Below are positions 26,296 through 33,378 of a stretch of DNA of 33,378 nucleotides, piece after piece. Position numbers and translations under genes: made by a program. Positions within the stretch are counted from its first letter, which is position 1. Each line of letters opens with the position of its first letter. Source of the DNA: Cellulosilyticum sp. (GTDB lineage Bacteria; Bacillota; Clostridia; Lachnospirales; Cellulosilyticaceae); assembly GCA_015058045.1 (NCBI GenBank), contig SVDC01000043.1, positions 1 through 33,378 on the forward strand. Direction: 5' to 3'. Below the pieces are notes generated by a model. The model was not told where the DNA came from and did not search any database. It saw nothing but the letters and a program-made list of their open reading frames with translations.

Positions 26296-28656
26296 CTATT
26301 TGTTTGTTCTTGGCTGGATGTTCCAAATTTCATTAGCATATTGCATAATTGTACGATCGCTAGAGAAAATACCTGAATGTGCAATGTTCATTAAACTCAT
26401 CTTAGCCCATGCTTTTTGATCTTTGTAAGCCATGAATACTTTATCTTCTGCCTCTCTAAATGCCATGAAATCTTCAAGTACAAAGTAAGTGTCTCTTTCT
26501 GTCATTAAACTATTATATAAGTCTTCAAAATCACCTGTTCCATCATTTTCAAATGTACCATTGATTAATGAAGAAACTACTCTCATTACATCTTCATTTG
26601 CCTCTGCTACTGCTTTACCTTCATAAGATTTTTGGATTTTTTCAATATCCTCTACTCTTAGTCCAAAGATAAAGTTGTTATCTTCTCCAGCTTCTGCAAC
26701 GATTTCCACATTAGCTCCATCATATGTACCAAATGTTAAAGCACCATTTAACATGAATTTCATATTACCTGTACCAGATGCTTCTTTACCTGCTGTAGAG
26801 ATTTGTTTAGAAATATCTGCTGCAGGGAATAATCTTTCACCATAAGATACACGATAGTTTTCAACGAATAAAACTTGAATTTTTTCACTAACTACTGGAT
26901 CTTGTTCTATCATCTTAGCAATAGCACCAATGAATTTAACAATTGATTTTGCTCTTCTATAGCTTGGGAATGCTTTTGCACCAAAGATAAATGTTGTTTT
27001 TGGCATATCTAACTCTGGATTTTCTTTAATACGGTAATATAAATCTAAGATATAGAAAGCATTAAGTAATTGTCTCTTATATTCATGTAAACGTTTAATT
27101 TGAATATCAAATAAAGAATTTGGATCAATTACTATTCCTTCTGTGTCTTTGATATATTTAGCAAGTTGTTCTTTCTTTGTATGTTTAATTTGCATTAAAC
27201 GTGTAAGAACAGCATCATCATTTACGTATGCTTCTAATTTTTCTAATTGGCTAAGATCTGTTACCCAATCTTCGCTTCCTAGAAGTTCAGTAATAAGTGC
27301 TGATAATTCTTTATTACAAAGTTTAACCCATCTTCTTGGTGTAATACCATTTGTTTTATTTTGGAATTTCTCTGGATATAATTCATACCAGTTATGAAGC
27401 TCTGTATTTTTTAAGATATCTGTATGAAGTTGTGCAACCCCATTTACAGCATGCCCCATATGAATAGCTAAGTTTGCCATACGTACTTGGCCATTACCAA
27501 TGATTTTGTATTCATCAATTGCTTTTTTACTATAACCTTTTTCTTTAAGGTCTTTAATAAATCTTTGATCGATGATTTCAATGATACTGTAGATACGAGG
27601 AGATACTCTCTTAATAAGATTTACATCCCATTTTTCTAAAGCTTCAGCTAAAATAGTATGGTTTGTGTAAGCAAATGTTTCAACTGCAATTTCCATTGCT
27701 TCTTTGAAGTTCACATCCTCTTCATCCACTAAAATTCTGATAAGTTCTGGAATCGCAAGTGTTGGATGTGTATCGTTAAGTTGTACTGCATGAAGTTTTC
27801 CAAATTCACTAAAGTCTGTATGGCCATCTTTCTTGAACTGTCTAACAATATCTTTAAGTGTTGCACTTACCATGAAGTATTGTTGACGAAGTCTAAGAAG
27901 TTTTCCTGCATCTTTAGAATCAGCTGGATATAAAACTCTTGTGATATTTTCAGCTTCATTTTTACATTTTAATGCTTCACTATAATCTTGTTCGCAGAAG
28001 AGTTTGAAATCAAATGGTACTAATGCTTCTGCTTGCCATAATCTAAGTGTATTGATATTTTTAGAATCGTAACCAATAATTGGTACATCATATGGAACTG
28101 CTTTTACACTTAAACCTTCAAAATCTACAGTAACTGCTTCTGAGTCTTTTCTAATGCTCCATGGATCACCATATTTAAGCCATGTATCTACTTCTTCAAC
28201 TTGCTGACCATCTATAATTTTTTGGTTAAATAAACCATTTTGATAACGAAGACCATAACCTACAAGAGGTAAGTGCATTGCCGCACCTGATTCCATAAAG
28301 CAAGCTGCAAGTCTTCCAAGTCCACCATTACCAAGTCCTGCATCTTCTTCAATTTCTTCAATTACATTAAGATCAATATTGAGTTCTTGAAGTACTTCTT
28401 TAACTTCTTCATATGTATTCATACATATTAAGTTATTTCCAAGAGCACGCCCCATTAAGTACTCTGCTGAAATGTAGTAAGCTCTCTTTCCTGTATTGTA
28501 AAGCTTTGTTGTTGCATTCCAGTCTGGAATAATTTCTTCTAAAAGTGCTAATGAAACAGCATTAAAAACTTCATAGTTTTCTGCCTCACAAAGAGATTTT
28601 CCATATTTCACATTACAGTATTTTTCAATATTACTTTTTAGTAATTGTTTTTGCAT
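26296..28656 (-). CDS. glgP: Maltodextrin/glycogen phosphorylase
   Basis: The start at 28656 (MQKQLLKSNIEKY) is chosen because AAAGG lies about 10 nt upstream, whereas an in-frame ATG at 28677 has no binding site. The product is 786 aa, normal for GT35. The pyridoxal phosphate lysine is Lys633 in EASGTGNMKF; the active-site segments NGITPRRW, IKRLHEYKRQ and TFGTYDGANVE are intact. It releases glucose-1-phosphate from the non-reducing ends of alpha-1,4 glucans. The start overlaps the malQ stop by 26 bp, so the two are translationally coupled and work as a pair: MalQ lengthens short maltodextrins and the phosphorylase shortens them. Whether maltodextrin or glycogen is preferred is not visible; the locus favours maltodextrin. 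Confidence 0.94.
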   Translation of the reverse strand: MQKQLLKSNIEKYCNVKYGKSLCEAENYEVFNAVSLALLEEIIPDWNATTKLYNTGKRAYYISAEYLMGRALGNNLICMNTYEEVKEVLQELNIDLNVIEEIEEDAGLGNGGLGRLAACFMESGAAMHLPLVGYGLRYQNGLFNQKIIDGQQVEEVDTWLKYGDPWSIRKDSEAVTVDFEGLSVKAVPYDVPIIGYDSKNINTLRLWQAEALVPFDFKLFCEQDYSEALKCKNEAENITRVLYPADSKDAGKLLRLRQQYFMVSATLKDIVRQFKKDGHTDFSEFGKLHAVQLNDTHPTLAIPELIRILVDEEDVNFKEAMEIAVETFAYTNHTILAEALEKWDVNLIKRVSPRIYSIIEIIDQRFIKDLKEKGYSKKAIDEYKIIGNGQVRMANLAIHMGHAVNGVAQLHTDILKNTELHNWYELYPEKFQNKTNGITPRRWVKLCNKELSALITELLGSEDWVTDLSQLEKLEAYVNDDAVLTRLMQIKHTKKEQLAKYIKDTEGIVIDPNSLFDIQIKRLHEYKRQLLNAFYILDLYYRIKENPELDMPKTTFIFGAKAFPSYRRAKSIVKFIGAIAKMIEQDPVVSEKIQVLFVENYRVSYGERLFPAADISKQISTAGKEASGTGNMKFMLNGALTFGTYDGANVEIVAEAGEDNNFIFGLRVEDIEKIQKSYEGKAVAEANEDVMRVVSSLINGTFENDGTGDFEDLYNSLMTERDTYFVLEDFMAFREAEDKVFMAYKDQKAWAKMSLMNIAHSGIFSSDRTIMQYANEIWNIQPRTNK

Positions 28657-30154
28657 TTTTCTCAACCTTTCTACCATAAATTTTAGTTAGTCTTTTTAAT
28701 TTTTTGCTGATATCCTCTGTTAAGGCATCTTCTCTCATCTTCCAATTCCAGTTATCTCCCACTGTAGAAGGGATATTCATTCTAGCTTCATTATCTAGTC
28801 CTAAGATATCTTGCATTTGAGCAATTGCTAGTTCAGAAGGTGCTGCCCATAATCCTCTAAGAAATCCCCAAGCATATCCCTCTTTTTTAGTAAGACGTAA
28901 ATACTTTTTAGCAAAACCTAGGGCTTTTTTATTAATCGGATTGTTCATCCATCCTACAATTGTTTCATTATCATGTGTTCCTAAATAGGCAACTGACTTT
29001 TGATTACAATTGTGTGGTAAGTACTCACTGTCGCCTTTTGGATCAAAAGCAAACTCTAAAATCTTCATTCCTGGATAACCAGTCTTTTCTCTTAATTCAA
29101 TAACTTCATCTGTAATAAATCCTAAATCCTCGGCAATAATTGCTACATCACCAAGCTCTTTATTAATAGCATCAAATAATTTGAATCCTGGGCCTTTAGT
29201 CCACATTCCATTCTTTGCTGTTTCCTCTCCAAATGGTACTTCCCAGAATGACTCAAATCCTCTGAAGTGGTCAATACGAATCATATCGTAGAGTTTAGCA
29301 TTCTGTTTCATACGCTCTACCCACCATTTATAATTCGTTTTTTCTAAGTATTCCCAATCATAAATTGGATTTCCCCATAACTGCCCATCCTCAGTAAAAG
29401 CATCTGGTGGACATCCTGCTACAGTAATAGGTTGACATTCTTTATCTAATTTAAACAGCTCTGGTTGAGCCCATGTATCACTACTATCAGCCGATACATA
29501 GATTGGTATATCTCCAATAATCTTAATTCCTAAGTCATTAACGTATTTTTTTAACTCATACCATTGCTTGAAGAATTCATATTGTATAAAATTCCAAAAT
29601 TCAATTGTATCTTGAAGTTTTATTTGATAGGCTTCTAGGACTTCTTTTTTTCTACATTTAATATCTTTATCCCATTCTTGCCAGCCTACTTCATTAAATT
29701 CAGCTTTTACAGCCATAAATAAACTATAATCTGCTAACCAACTTGCATTTTCTTCTTTAAATTGATTAATTGCATCTTTTAAAGCTTCATTTTCTTTACT
29801 TGCTTCATAAGCTTTATGTAATAATTTAAGTTTTAATGGTATAACTGTTTCGAAATCAACCTTATTGGAATCGTTTCTATTTTTATCTAAACAAAGGTCT
29901 TCATTTTTTGATAAAAGTCCATCCTCAACTAATTTTTGTAAATCTATCATATATGGATTTCCTGCAAAAGCCGAAAATGCTTGATAAGGTGAATTTCCAT
30001 ATCCTACTGGCCCTAAGGGTAATATCTGCCAATACATTTGATCAGATGCCTTTAAAAAATCTGCGAATTCATATGCCTTTTTACCAAATGTTCCTATACC
30101 TTCTTCTTGTGGTAGTGAAGTAATATGCATTAATATGCCACTTGCTCGATTCAC
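28631..30154 (-). CDS. malQ: 4-alpha-glucanotransferase (amylomaltase)
   Basis: The 507-aa GH77 enzyme starts MNRASGILMHITSLP, with a GTG start codon 7 nt after GGAGG. Catalytic residues are Asp295 (IRIDHFRGFESFWEVP), Glu342 (IIAEDLG) and Asp395 (YLGTHDNETIVGW). GNSPYQAFSAFAGNPYMIDL (53-72) is the conserved family N-terminal segment. It transfers alpha-1,4-glucan segments between maltodextrins, releasing glucose. It is the first gene of the maltodextrin operon, with a promoter at 30318-30346 and LacI-type operators in its leader. Confidence 0.95.
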   Translation of the reverse strand: MNRASGILMHITSLPQEEGIGTFGKKAYEFADFLKASDQMYWQILPLGPVGYGNSPYQAFSAFAGNPYMIDLQKLVEDGLLSKNEDLCLDKNRNDSNKVDFETVIPLKLKLLHKAYEASKENEALKDAINQFKEENASWLADYSLFMAVKAEFNEVGWQEWDKDIKCRKKEVLEAYQIKLQDTIEFWNFIQYEFFKQWYELKKYVNDLGIKIIGDIPIYVSADSSDTWAQPELFKLDKECQPITVAGCPPDAFTEDGQLWGNPIYDWEYLEKTNYKWWVERMKQNAKLYDMIRIDHFRGFESFWEVPFGEETAKNGMWTKGPGFKLFDAINKELGDVAIIAEDLGFITDEVIELREKTGYPGMKILEFAFDPKGDSEYLPHNCNQKSVAYLGTHDNETIVGWMNNPINKKALGFAKKYLRLTKKEGYAWGFLRGLWAAPSELAIAQMQDILGLDNEARMNIPSTVGDNWNWKMREDALTEDISKKLKRLTKIYGRKVEKNAKTITKK

Positions 30155-30201
30155 TAGTTCACCTCCAGATTTTTTTACTTATAATTCTTATATTAACCCT
30201 T

Positions 30202-30217
30202 TTGGAATCGTTTCCAA
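30202..30217 (-). promoter_or_regulatory. LacI-family-like operator upstream of malQ
   Basis: Minus-strand TTGGAAACGATTCCAA is a 16-bp near-perfect palindrome (7 of 8 positions per arm) with the central CG dinucleotide typical of LacI/MalR/CcpA-type sites. It lies 48 bp before the malQ start and about 95 nt downstream of the predicted transcription start. It could bind MalR or CcpA; which one is not determinable here. Confidence 0.7.
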
Positions 30218-30269
30218 TAAGACTAAAATAAAAAAATAGATATTATTATTACCTACTTTTTACATTCTA

Positions 30270-30285
30270 TAGAAATTGATTCCAA
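30270..30285 (-). promoter_or_regulatory. Second, weaker operator-like site
   Basis: TTGGAATCAATTTCTA matches the main operator at 12 of 16 positions and lies 68 bp from it centre to centre, just downstream of the predicted transcription start. It may be an auxiliary operator. Confidence 0.4.
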
Positions 30286-30317
30286 TTCACTTGTTTTTTC
30301 AGAATTATTATATTCAT

Positions 30318-30346
30318 ATACTATCGCTATCCCCATTAAATGTCAA
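30318..30346 (-). promoter_or_regulatory. Sigma-A promoter of the maltodextrin operon
   Basis: Minus-strand TTGACA (30346-30341), a 17-bp spacer and TAGTAT (30323-30318). It gives a leader of about 155 nt before malQ that contains both operator-like sites. Confidence 0.65.
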
Positions 30347-30674
30347 TACAAAATTATGTACTTTTTATAAAATATATTAATCTTTATAATAATTTATCAC
30401 ATTTAATTTAACATTTATCCTAATTTAATTATATGATTCTTACAATAAATTATGTTCCTATTCCTATTAACTATGTTACCTTGTTCTATATCTATATATT
30501 TGTAATATCTATAAAAGTATGTTTTTAAGACATTTACCTCTCAATGACACTGTATATTTCCTTTTAATTAATTTAATTTATCTAATTTTAATATTGAAAA
30601 TAGGTTTTAACCTAATTTTTTTATAGGCCATACTTTTTATATTTTTATTGACGCTTCAAATACTATATCTATTA
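30347..30674. other. AT-rich intergenic stretch, no gene seen
   Basis: The 328 bp between the malQ promoter and the purH terminator are very AT-rich, with stops in all frames. Only a short hairpin (TAGGTT-TT-AACCTA followed by T residues, about 30600-30622) is visible. No regulator gene for the operon lies here. Confidence 0.6.
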
Positions 30675-30727
30675 AAAAACGCTGTAATTCTGGTTCAGAG
30701 TAACTACTGATGAACTACAACGTTTTT
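30675..30727 (-). terminator. Terminator downstream of AICAR transformylase
   Basis: A 12-bp stem (AAAAACGTTGTA with TACAGCGTTTTT, one G-T pair), loop of about 29 nt that can itself fold (GTTCA/TGAAC), and a T run on the minus strand. Confidence 0.75.
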
Positions 30728-30832
30728 CTATTCTTTTCTAACTAAATTCCTCTATCCCTTTAACTTCATAAGTTTGTATACCATAAAACTTTTTAGATGA
30801 TGATCTTATAACTCTTTAAATTAATTAGTATC

Positions 30833-32008
30833 TTAGTGATGGAATAAACGAATACCTGTAAAGCACATGGCAATATTATGTTTATTACATGCCTCAATAA
30901 CATCTTGATCTCTCTTAGATCCACCTGGCTCAGCAATATATTTGACACCACTCTTATATGCTCTTTCAATATTATCTACAAATGGGAAGAATGCATCTGA
31001 ACCTAATGCAACATCTTGCATTTGATCAAGCCATGCTCTTTTTTCCTCTTTTGTAAATACTGCTGGTTTTTCTGTGAAAACTTGTTCCCATGCACCATCA
31101 GCAAGTACATCCATATACTCTTCTCCAATATATAAGTCAATAGCATTATCACGATCTGGACGACCAATATCTTCTTTAAATGGAAGACTTAATACTTGTG
31201 GCGCCTGACGAAGGAACCAGTTATCTGCCTTCTGTCCTGCTAAACGTGTACAATGAATTCTTGATTGTTGACCTGCACCAATACCAATTGCCTGACCACC
31301 TTTGGCAAAACATACTGAATTAGATTGTGTGTATTTTAAAGTAATAAGAGAAATAATAAGGTCAATCTTAGCAAGTTCAGGAATCTCTTTATTTTCTGTT
31401 ACCATATTACTAATAAACTCTTTATTAATATTTAACTCATTACGTCCTTGCTCAAATGTTATTCCAAATACTTCTTTATGTTCTATTGGATTTGGAACAT
31501 AATTTGCATCGATTTGAATAATATTATAGGTTCCTCTTTTTTTACTTTTTAAAATCTCTAATGCTTCTGGCTCATAACCTGGTGCAATAATTCCATCTGA
31601 TACTTCTCGTTTAATAATTTGAGCTGTACATACATCACATACATCTGATAACGCAATAAAATCACCAAATGAAGACATTCTATCTGCACCTCTAGCTCTT
31701 GCATATGCACTTGCAAGTGGTGTAAGTTCTCCTAGATCATCTACCCAATTTATTTTTCTTTCCACATCACTAAGTGGAAGACCAACTGCAGCACCTGCTG
31801 GTGAAACATGTTTAAAAGATGTTGCTGCTGGAAGTCCTGTAGCTTCTTTAAGCTCTTTAACTAATTGCCATCCATTAAAAGCATCTAAGAAATTGATATA
31901 TCCTGGTTTACCATTTAATACTTCAATAGGAAGTTTTCCTTCGTTCATAAAAATTCTAGATGGTTTTTGATTTGGATTACAACCATATTTTAATTCTAAT
32001 TCTTTCAT
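30833..32008 (-). CDS. AICAR transformylase (stand-alone PurH domain)
   Basis: The start at 32008 (MKELELKYGCNPNQKPS) is preferred: an in-frame ATG at 32023 is directly followed by GAGGAAA, so GGAGG there serves as the ribosome site 8 nt before 32008. The 391-aa protein is the AICAR formyltransferase half of PurH without the IMP cyclohydrolase domain. The active-site Lys-His pair is seen in SFKHVSPAGAA, and RADRMSSFGDFIALS is conserved. It transfers a formyl group from 10-formyl-tetrahydrofolate to AICAR, giving FAICAR. The missing second activity is supplied by the PurO-type gene 214 bp upstream, both under the ZTP riboswitch. The intervening gap holds a hairpin (32120-32161) without a T-tract on this strand. 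Confidence 0.93.
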   Translation of the reverse strand: MKELELKYGCNPNQKPSRIFMNEGKLPIEVLNGKPGYINFLDAFNGWQLVKELKEATGLPAATSFKHVSPAGAAVGLPLSDVERKINWVDDLGELTPLASAYARARGADRMSSFGDFIALSDVCDVCTAQIIKREVSDGIIAPGYEPEALEILKSKKRGTYNIIQIDANYVPNPIEHKEVFGITFEQGRNELNINKEFISNMVTENKEIPELAKIDLIISLITLKYTQSNSVCFAKGGQAIGIGAGQQSRIHCTRLAGQKADNWFLRQAPQVLSLPFKEDIGRPDRDNAIDLYIGEEYMDVLADGAWEQVFTEKPAVFTKEEKRAWLDQMQDVALGSDAFFPFVDNIERAYKSGVKYIAEPGGSKRDQDVIEACNKHNIAMCFTGIRLFHH

Positions 32009-32222
32009 CACTATTTCCTCCATGTTATTTGCTTAATTTAATTTCACTTTCTTCCGTTCTTATCTACTACCATTTACTTTGTTATATCCCACTTTGTTAT
32101 CTATCCTATTTTACTCTTTGATACTCTATCACTATGTAATACTTTTATGGATAAGAGTATCTATTTTTGAACTGTTATAATCACTTATTCCCGACTATTT
32201 CATATTTATTATTTACCATATA

Positions 32223-32930
32223 TTATTTATTTTTATTAATAATACGTGTTTCATATTTACCTGTTTCAATATTAATATATCTTACGAATAATGATACTTT
32301 ATTTTCTTCATTTAAACTTTCCCAAAGCATACTTGTAAAACCATCAATATCATCTGGAATTTCAACTACCTTTGGTTCTCCCTCAAAACTTGGTAATGGA
32401 TTTTCATTACATTTATAAGTATGGATAAAACGTCCTTCTCCATCTTTTGCATTATCATATGTAAATGTGTAACGATTACAGCAAGTTGGATCTCCGTTAT
32501 TACTTTTTAAGATAGACATTGCATAATCAAATTTTCCACCTTCTACATGCATAATACCTGAAATTCTTGGTGTATAGTTTGGTCCATCTGGTTCAAATTC
32601 TCTTGTTTTTAATGCAGCTTCAAAAGTAAACTCTTTATCCATTAATTCATAAACTGTATCTGTTTGATCGCCATTTGTTACAATCGTTCTATTTCCAAGT
32701 ACACGTACTGGAGCATAAATAATTAAGCTTGGATCACTTAATTTAGATGGATCAAAGGCCTGCGTACGAATTCCTTCACCATCTTCTACAAAAATGCGGT
32801 TTCTACTATTCTCACTTCTTCCCATGATAAAGTAAGCTGTAACTGCACTTTTACCATCCTTAGAGCGACCAATAACAATACCTCTACCTGGATATGGATT
32901 GTTTAATAATTCTTGCTGTAATGAAATCAT
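32223..32930 (-). CDS. purO: IMP cyclohydrolase, PurO type
   Basis: The 235-aa protein shows the PurO-family N-terminus: NPYPGRGIVIGRSKDG, then AYFIMGRSENSRNRIF, and a conserved second block including GDQTDTVYELM. It would convert FAICAR to IMP, the last step of purine biosynthesis. PurO is unrelated in sequence to the cyclohydrolase domain of ordinary PurH; it was first found in archaea and also occurs in clostridia that carry a stand-alone AICAR transformylase, as here. AAAGGAG lies 8-9 nt before the start. It is the first gene behind the ZTP riboswitch, whose terminator ends about 73 bp upstream. Confidence 0.9.
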   Translation of the reverse strand: MISLQQELLNNPYPGRGIVIGRSKDGKSAVTAYFIMGRSENSRNRIFVEDGEGIRTQAFDPSKLSDPSLIIYAPVRVLGNRTIVTNGDQTDTVYELMDKEFTFEAALKTREFEPDGPNYTPRISGIMHVEGGKFDYAMSILKSNNGDPTCCNRYTFTYDNAKDGEGRFIHTYKCNENPLPSFEGEPKVVEIPDDIDGFTSMLWESLNEENKVSLFVRYINIETGKYETRIINKNK

Positions 32931-33003
32931 GCTTATTCTCCTTTATAAGTAGTTTTATTTGTTAATGAGTTTAGTCTCTATTTAGGCTACTTTTAAAGCA
33001 AAT

Positions 33004-33044
33004 AAAAAACCGCCTGAGCAACCTAAATAAGGTCGCCCAGGCGG
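33004..33044 (-). terminator. Riboswitch-controlled terminator
   Basis: A 15-bp stem (CCGCCTGGGCGACCT with AGGTTGCTCAGGCGG, two G-T pairs), loop TATTT, then TTTTTT. The 5' half of the stem is the conserved 3' part of the ZTP aptamer, so ligand binding and termination compete directly. Confidence 0.92.
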
Positions 33045-33148
33045 TCGGCATTTTTCACGAGTGTATAAAACAGAGTCATCTTACTCTTTCTATACTCACT
33101 TGTCTGTACTCCCTGTGGGTGCTCCCACTTATCCGCCAGTCGTACAGA
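33030..33148 (-). promoter_or_regulatory. ZTP (pfl) riboswitch
   Basis: On the minus strand the aptamer starts with P1 CTGTAC (33147-33142) closing with GTACAG (33109-33104). Inside are the conserved CGACTGGCGGATAAG, P2 GTGGG/CCCAC and GGGAGTA. After a linker that forms its own hairpin (about 33056-33101) comes the conserved GCCGACCGCCTGGGC (33049-33035), whose CCGCC can pair with GGCGG in the first domain as the pseudoknot. ZTP/ZMP (AICAR and its triphosphate) signals folate shortage. Binding would prevent the overlapping terminator and switch on the genes that consume AICAR. Confidence 0.93.
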
Positions 33149-33158
33149 ATATATTATT

Positions 33159-33187
33159 AAAATACACTAAATTAAAAAGAATTTCAA
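33159..33187 (-). promoter_or_regulatory. Sigma-A promoter of the riboswitch operon
   Basis: Minus-strand TTGAAA (33187-33182), a 17-bp spacer ending TTAGTG and TATTTT (33164-33159). The start would be just before P1 of the riboswitch. The TAGTG before the -10 also occurs in both stable-RNA promoters. Confidence 0.7.
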
Positions 33188-33269
33188 GACATTTATCGAC
33201 TAAAACTTGTACTATTTTTATCTTTCTATAATGAAAAATATAGTCTACATGCCTAATACTTTTTAGTAT

Positions 33270-33298
33270 AAAAAAAAAGACATCCTCTCGGATGTCTT
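33270..33298 (-). terminator. Terminator of an upstream minus-strand gene
   Basis: GACATCC-TCTC-GGATGTC on the plus strand reads as a 7-9 bp GC-containing stem followed by eight or more T residues on the minus strand. It ends a transcript that enters from beyond the right edge. Confidence 0.8.
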
Positions 33299-33316
33299 CT
33301 CTCTCATGAGTGTTCT

Positions 33317-33378
33317 TTACTCATTATACTCTGAAAAACAAATACTACATAATGTTTGCTTAACCGTTTGTTGAGTGT
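33317..33378 (-). CDS. Possible 3' end of a gene entering from the right
   Basis: A minus-strand frame is open from the window edge and ends TAA at 33319-33317, with C-terminus CSICFSEYNE, 19 bp before the terminator stem. A second frame stays open to a TGA at 33306-33304, so the reading frame is uncertain. The fragment is too short to identify. Confidence 0.3.
   Translation of the reverse strand, partial: TQQTVKQTLCSICFSEYNE

Noticed and set aside
32120..32161. Hairpin between the two purine genes as a terminator
   Set aside because: On the minus strand no T-run follows the stem; it is more likely an mRNA-stability element or chance.

Overview
The window is AT-rich, Gram-positive (Firmicutes) DNA, most likely from a clostridial anaerobe of the Lachnospirales/Cellulosilyticum type. 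The evidence is strong AGGAGG-type ribosome binding sites, many intrinsic terminators, sigma-A promoters with 17-bp spacers, tRNA genes mostly lacking an encoded CCA, a ZTP riboswitch, and purine biosynthesis using separate AICAR transformylase and PurO-type IMP cyclohydrolase genes. The genus is an inference. Nearly everything lies on the minus strand, so functional order runs from high to low coordinates.

Layout from the left. Positions 1-71 are the 5' end of a group II intron of class C, inserted directly behind an intrinsic terminator (78-108). Just before that terminator is a 31-codon single-helix membrane mini-protein (118-213), and next to it a four-helix membrane protein (290-724). 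An unrecognised cytosolic protein (784-1929) and a divergent SMI1/KNR4 (SUKH) protein (2217-2723) follow, then a 50-bp perfect palindrome that acts as a two-way terminator. At 3279-7766 is a MoxR ATPase / DUF58 / transglutaminase operon with a small unknown protein (2900-3211) at its end. A stand-alone GltD-like flavin/Fe-S oxidoreductase (7986-9224, plus strand) is followed by a secreted M3-type metallopeptidase (9403-11064). A translationally coupled operon encodes an OmpR-type regulator, a histidine kinase and a DUF4367-like lipoprotein (11186-14548).

At 14633-16239 are two stable-RNA transcription units: 5S rRNA plus tRNA-Gly, then a ten-tRNA operon (Glu, Pro, Lys, Asp, Val, Leu, Thr, Tyr, fMet, Phe). 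No 16S or 23S gene is present. Each unit has its own sigma-A promoter and terminator, and each begins with a small hairpin at the predicted transcription start.

The region 16448-30346 is a complete maltodextrin/alpha-glucan utilisation locus. In transcription order it encodes 4-alpha-glucanotransferase, maltodextrin phosphorylase, a lipoprotein maltodextrin-binding protein, two ABC permeases, a chemoreceptor, type I pullulanase and a neopullulanase-type GH13 enzyme. Extracellular oligosaccharides would be imported by MalEFG, debranched by the GH13 enzymes and broken down by MalQ and the phosphorylase. The transporter ATPase (MalK/MsmK) is not here. A LacI-family-like operator and a strong promoter lie upstream of malQ. 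The right end holds a ZTP riboswitch controlling PurO-type IMP cyclohydrolase and AICAR transformylase, the last two steps of IMP synthesis.

I see no CRISPR array, prophage or defence island. The less ordinary signals are the intron/terminator junction, the mini-protein, the matching start-site hairpins on the stable RNAs, a possible Shine-Dalgarno-sequestering leader before the 103-aa gene, and operators lying downstream of the mal promoter.
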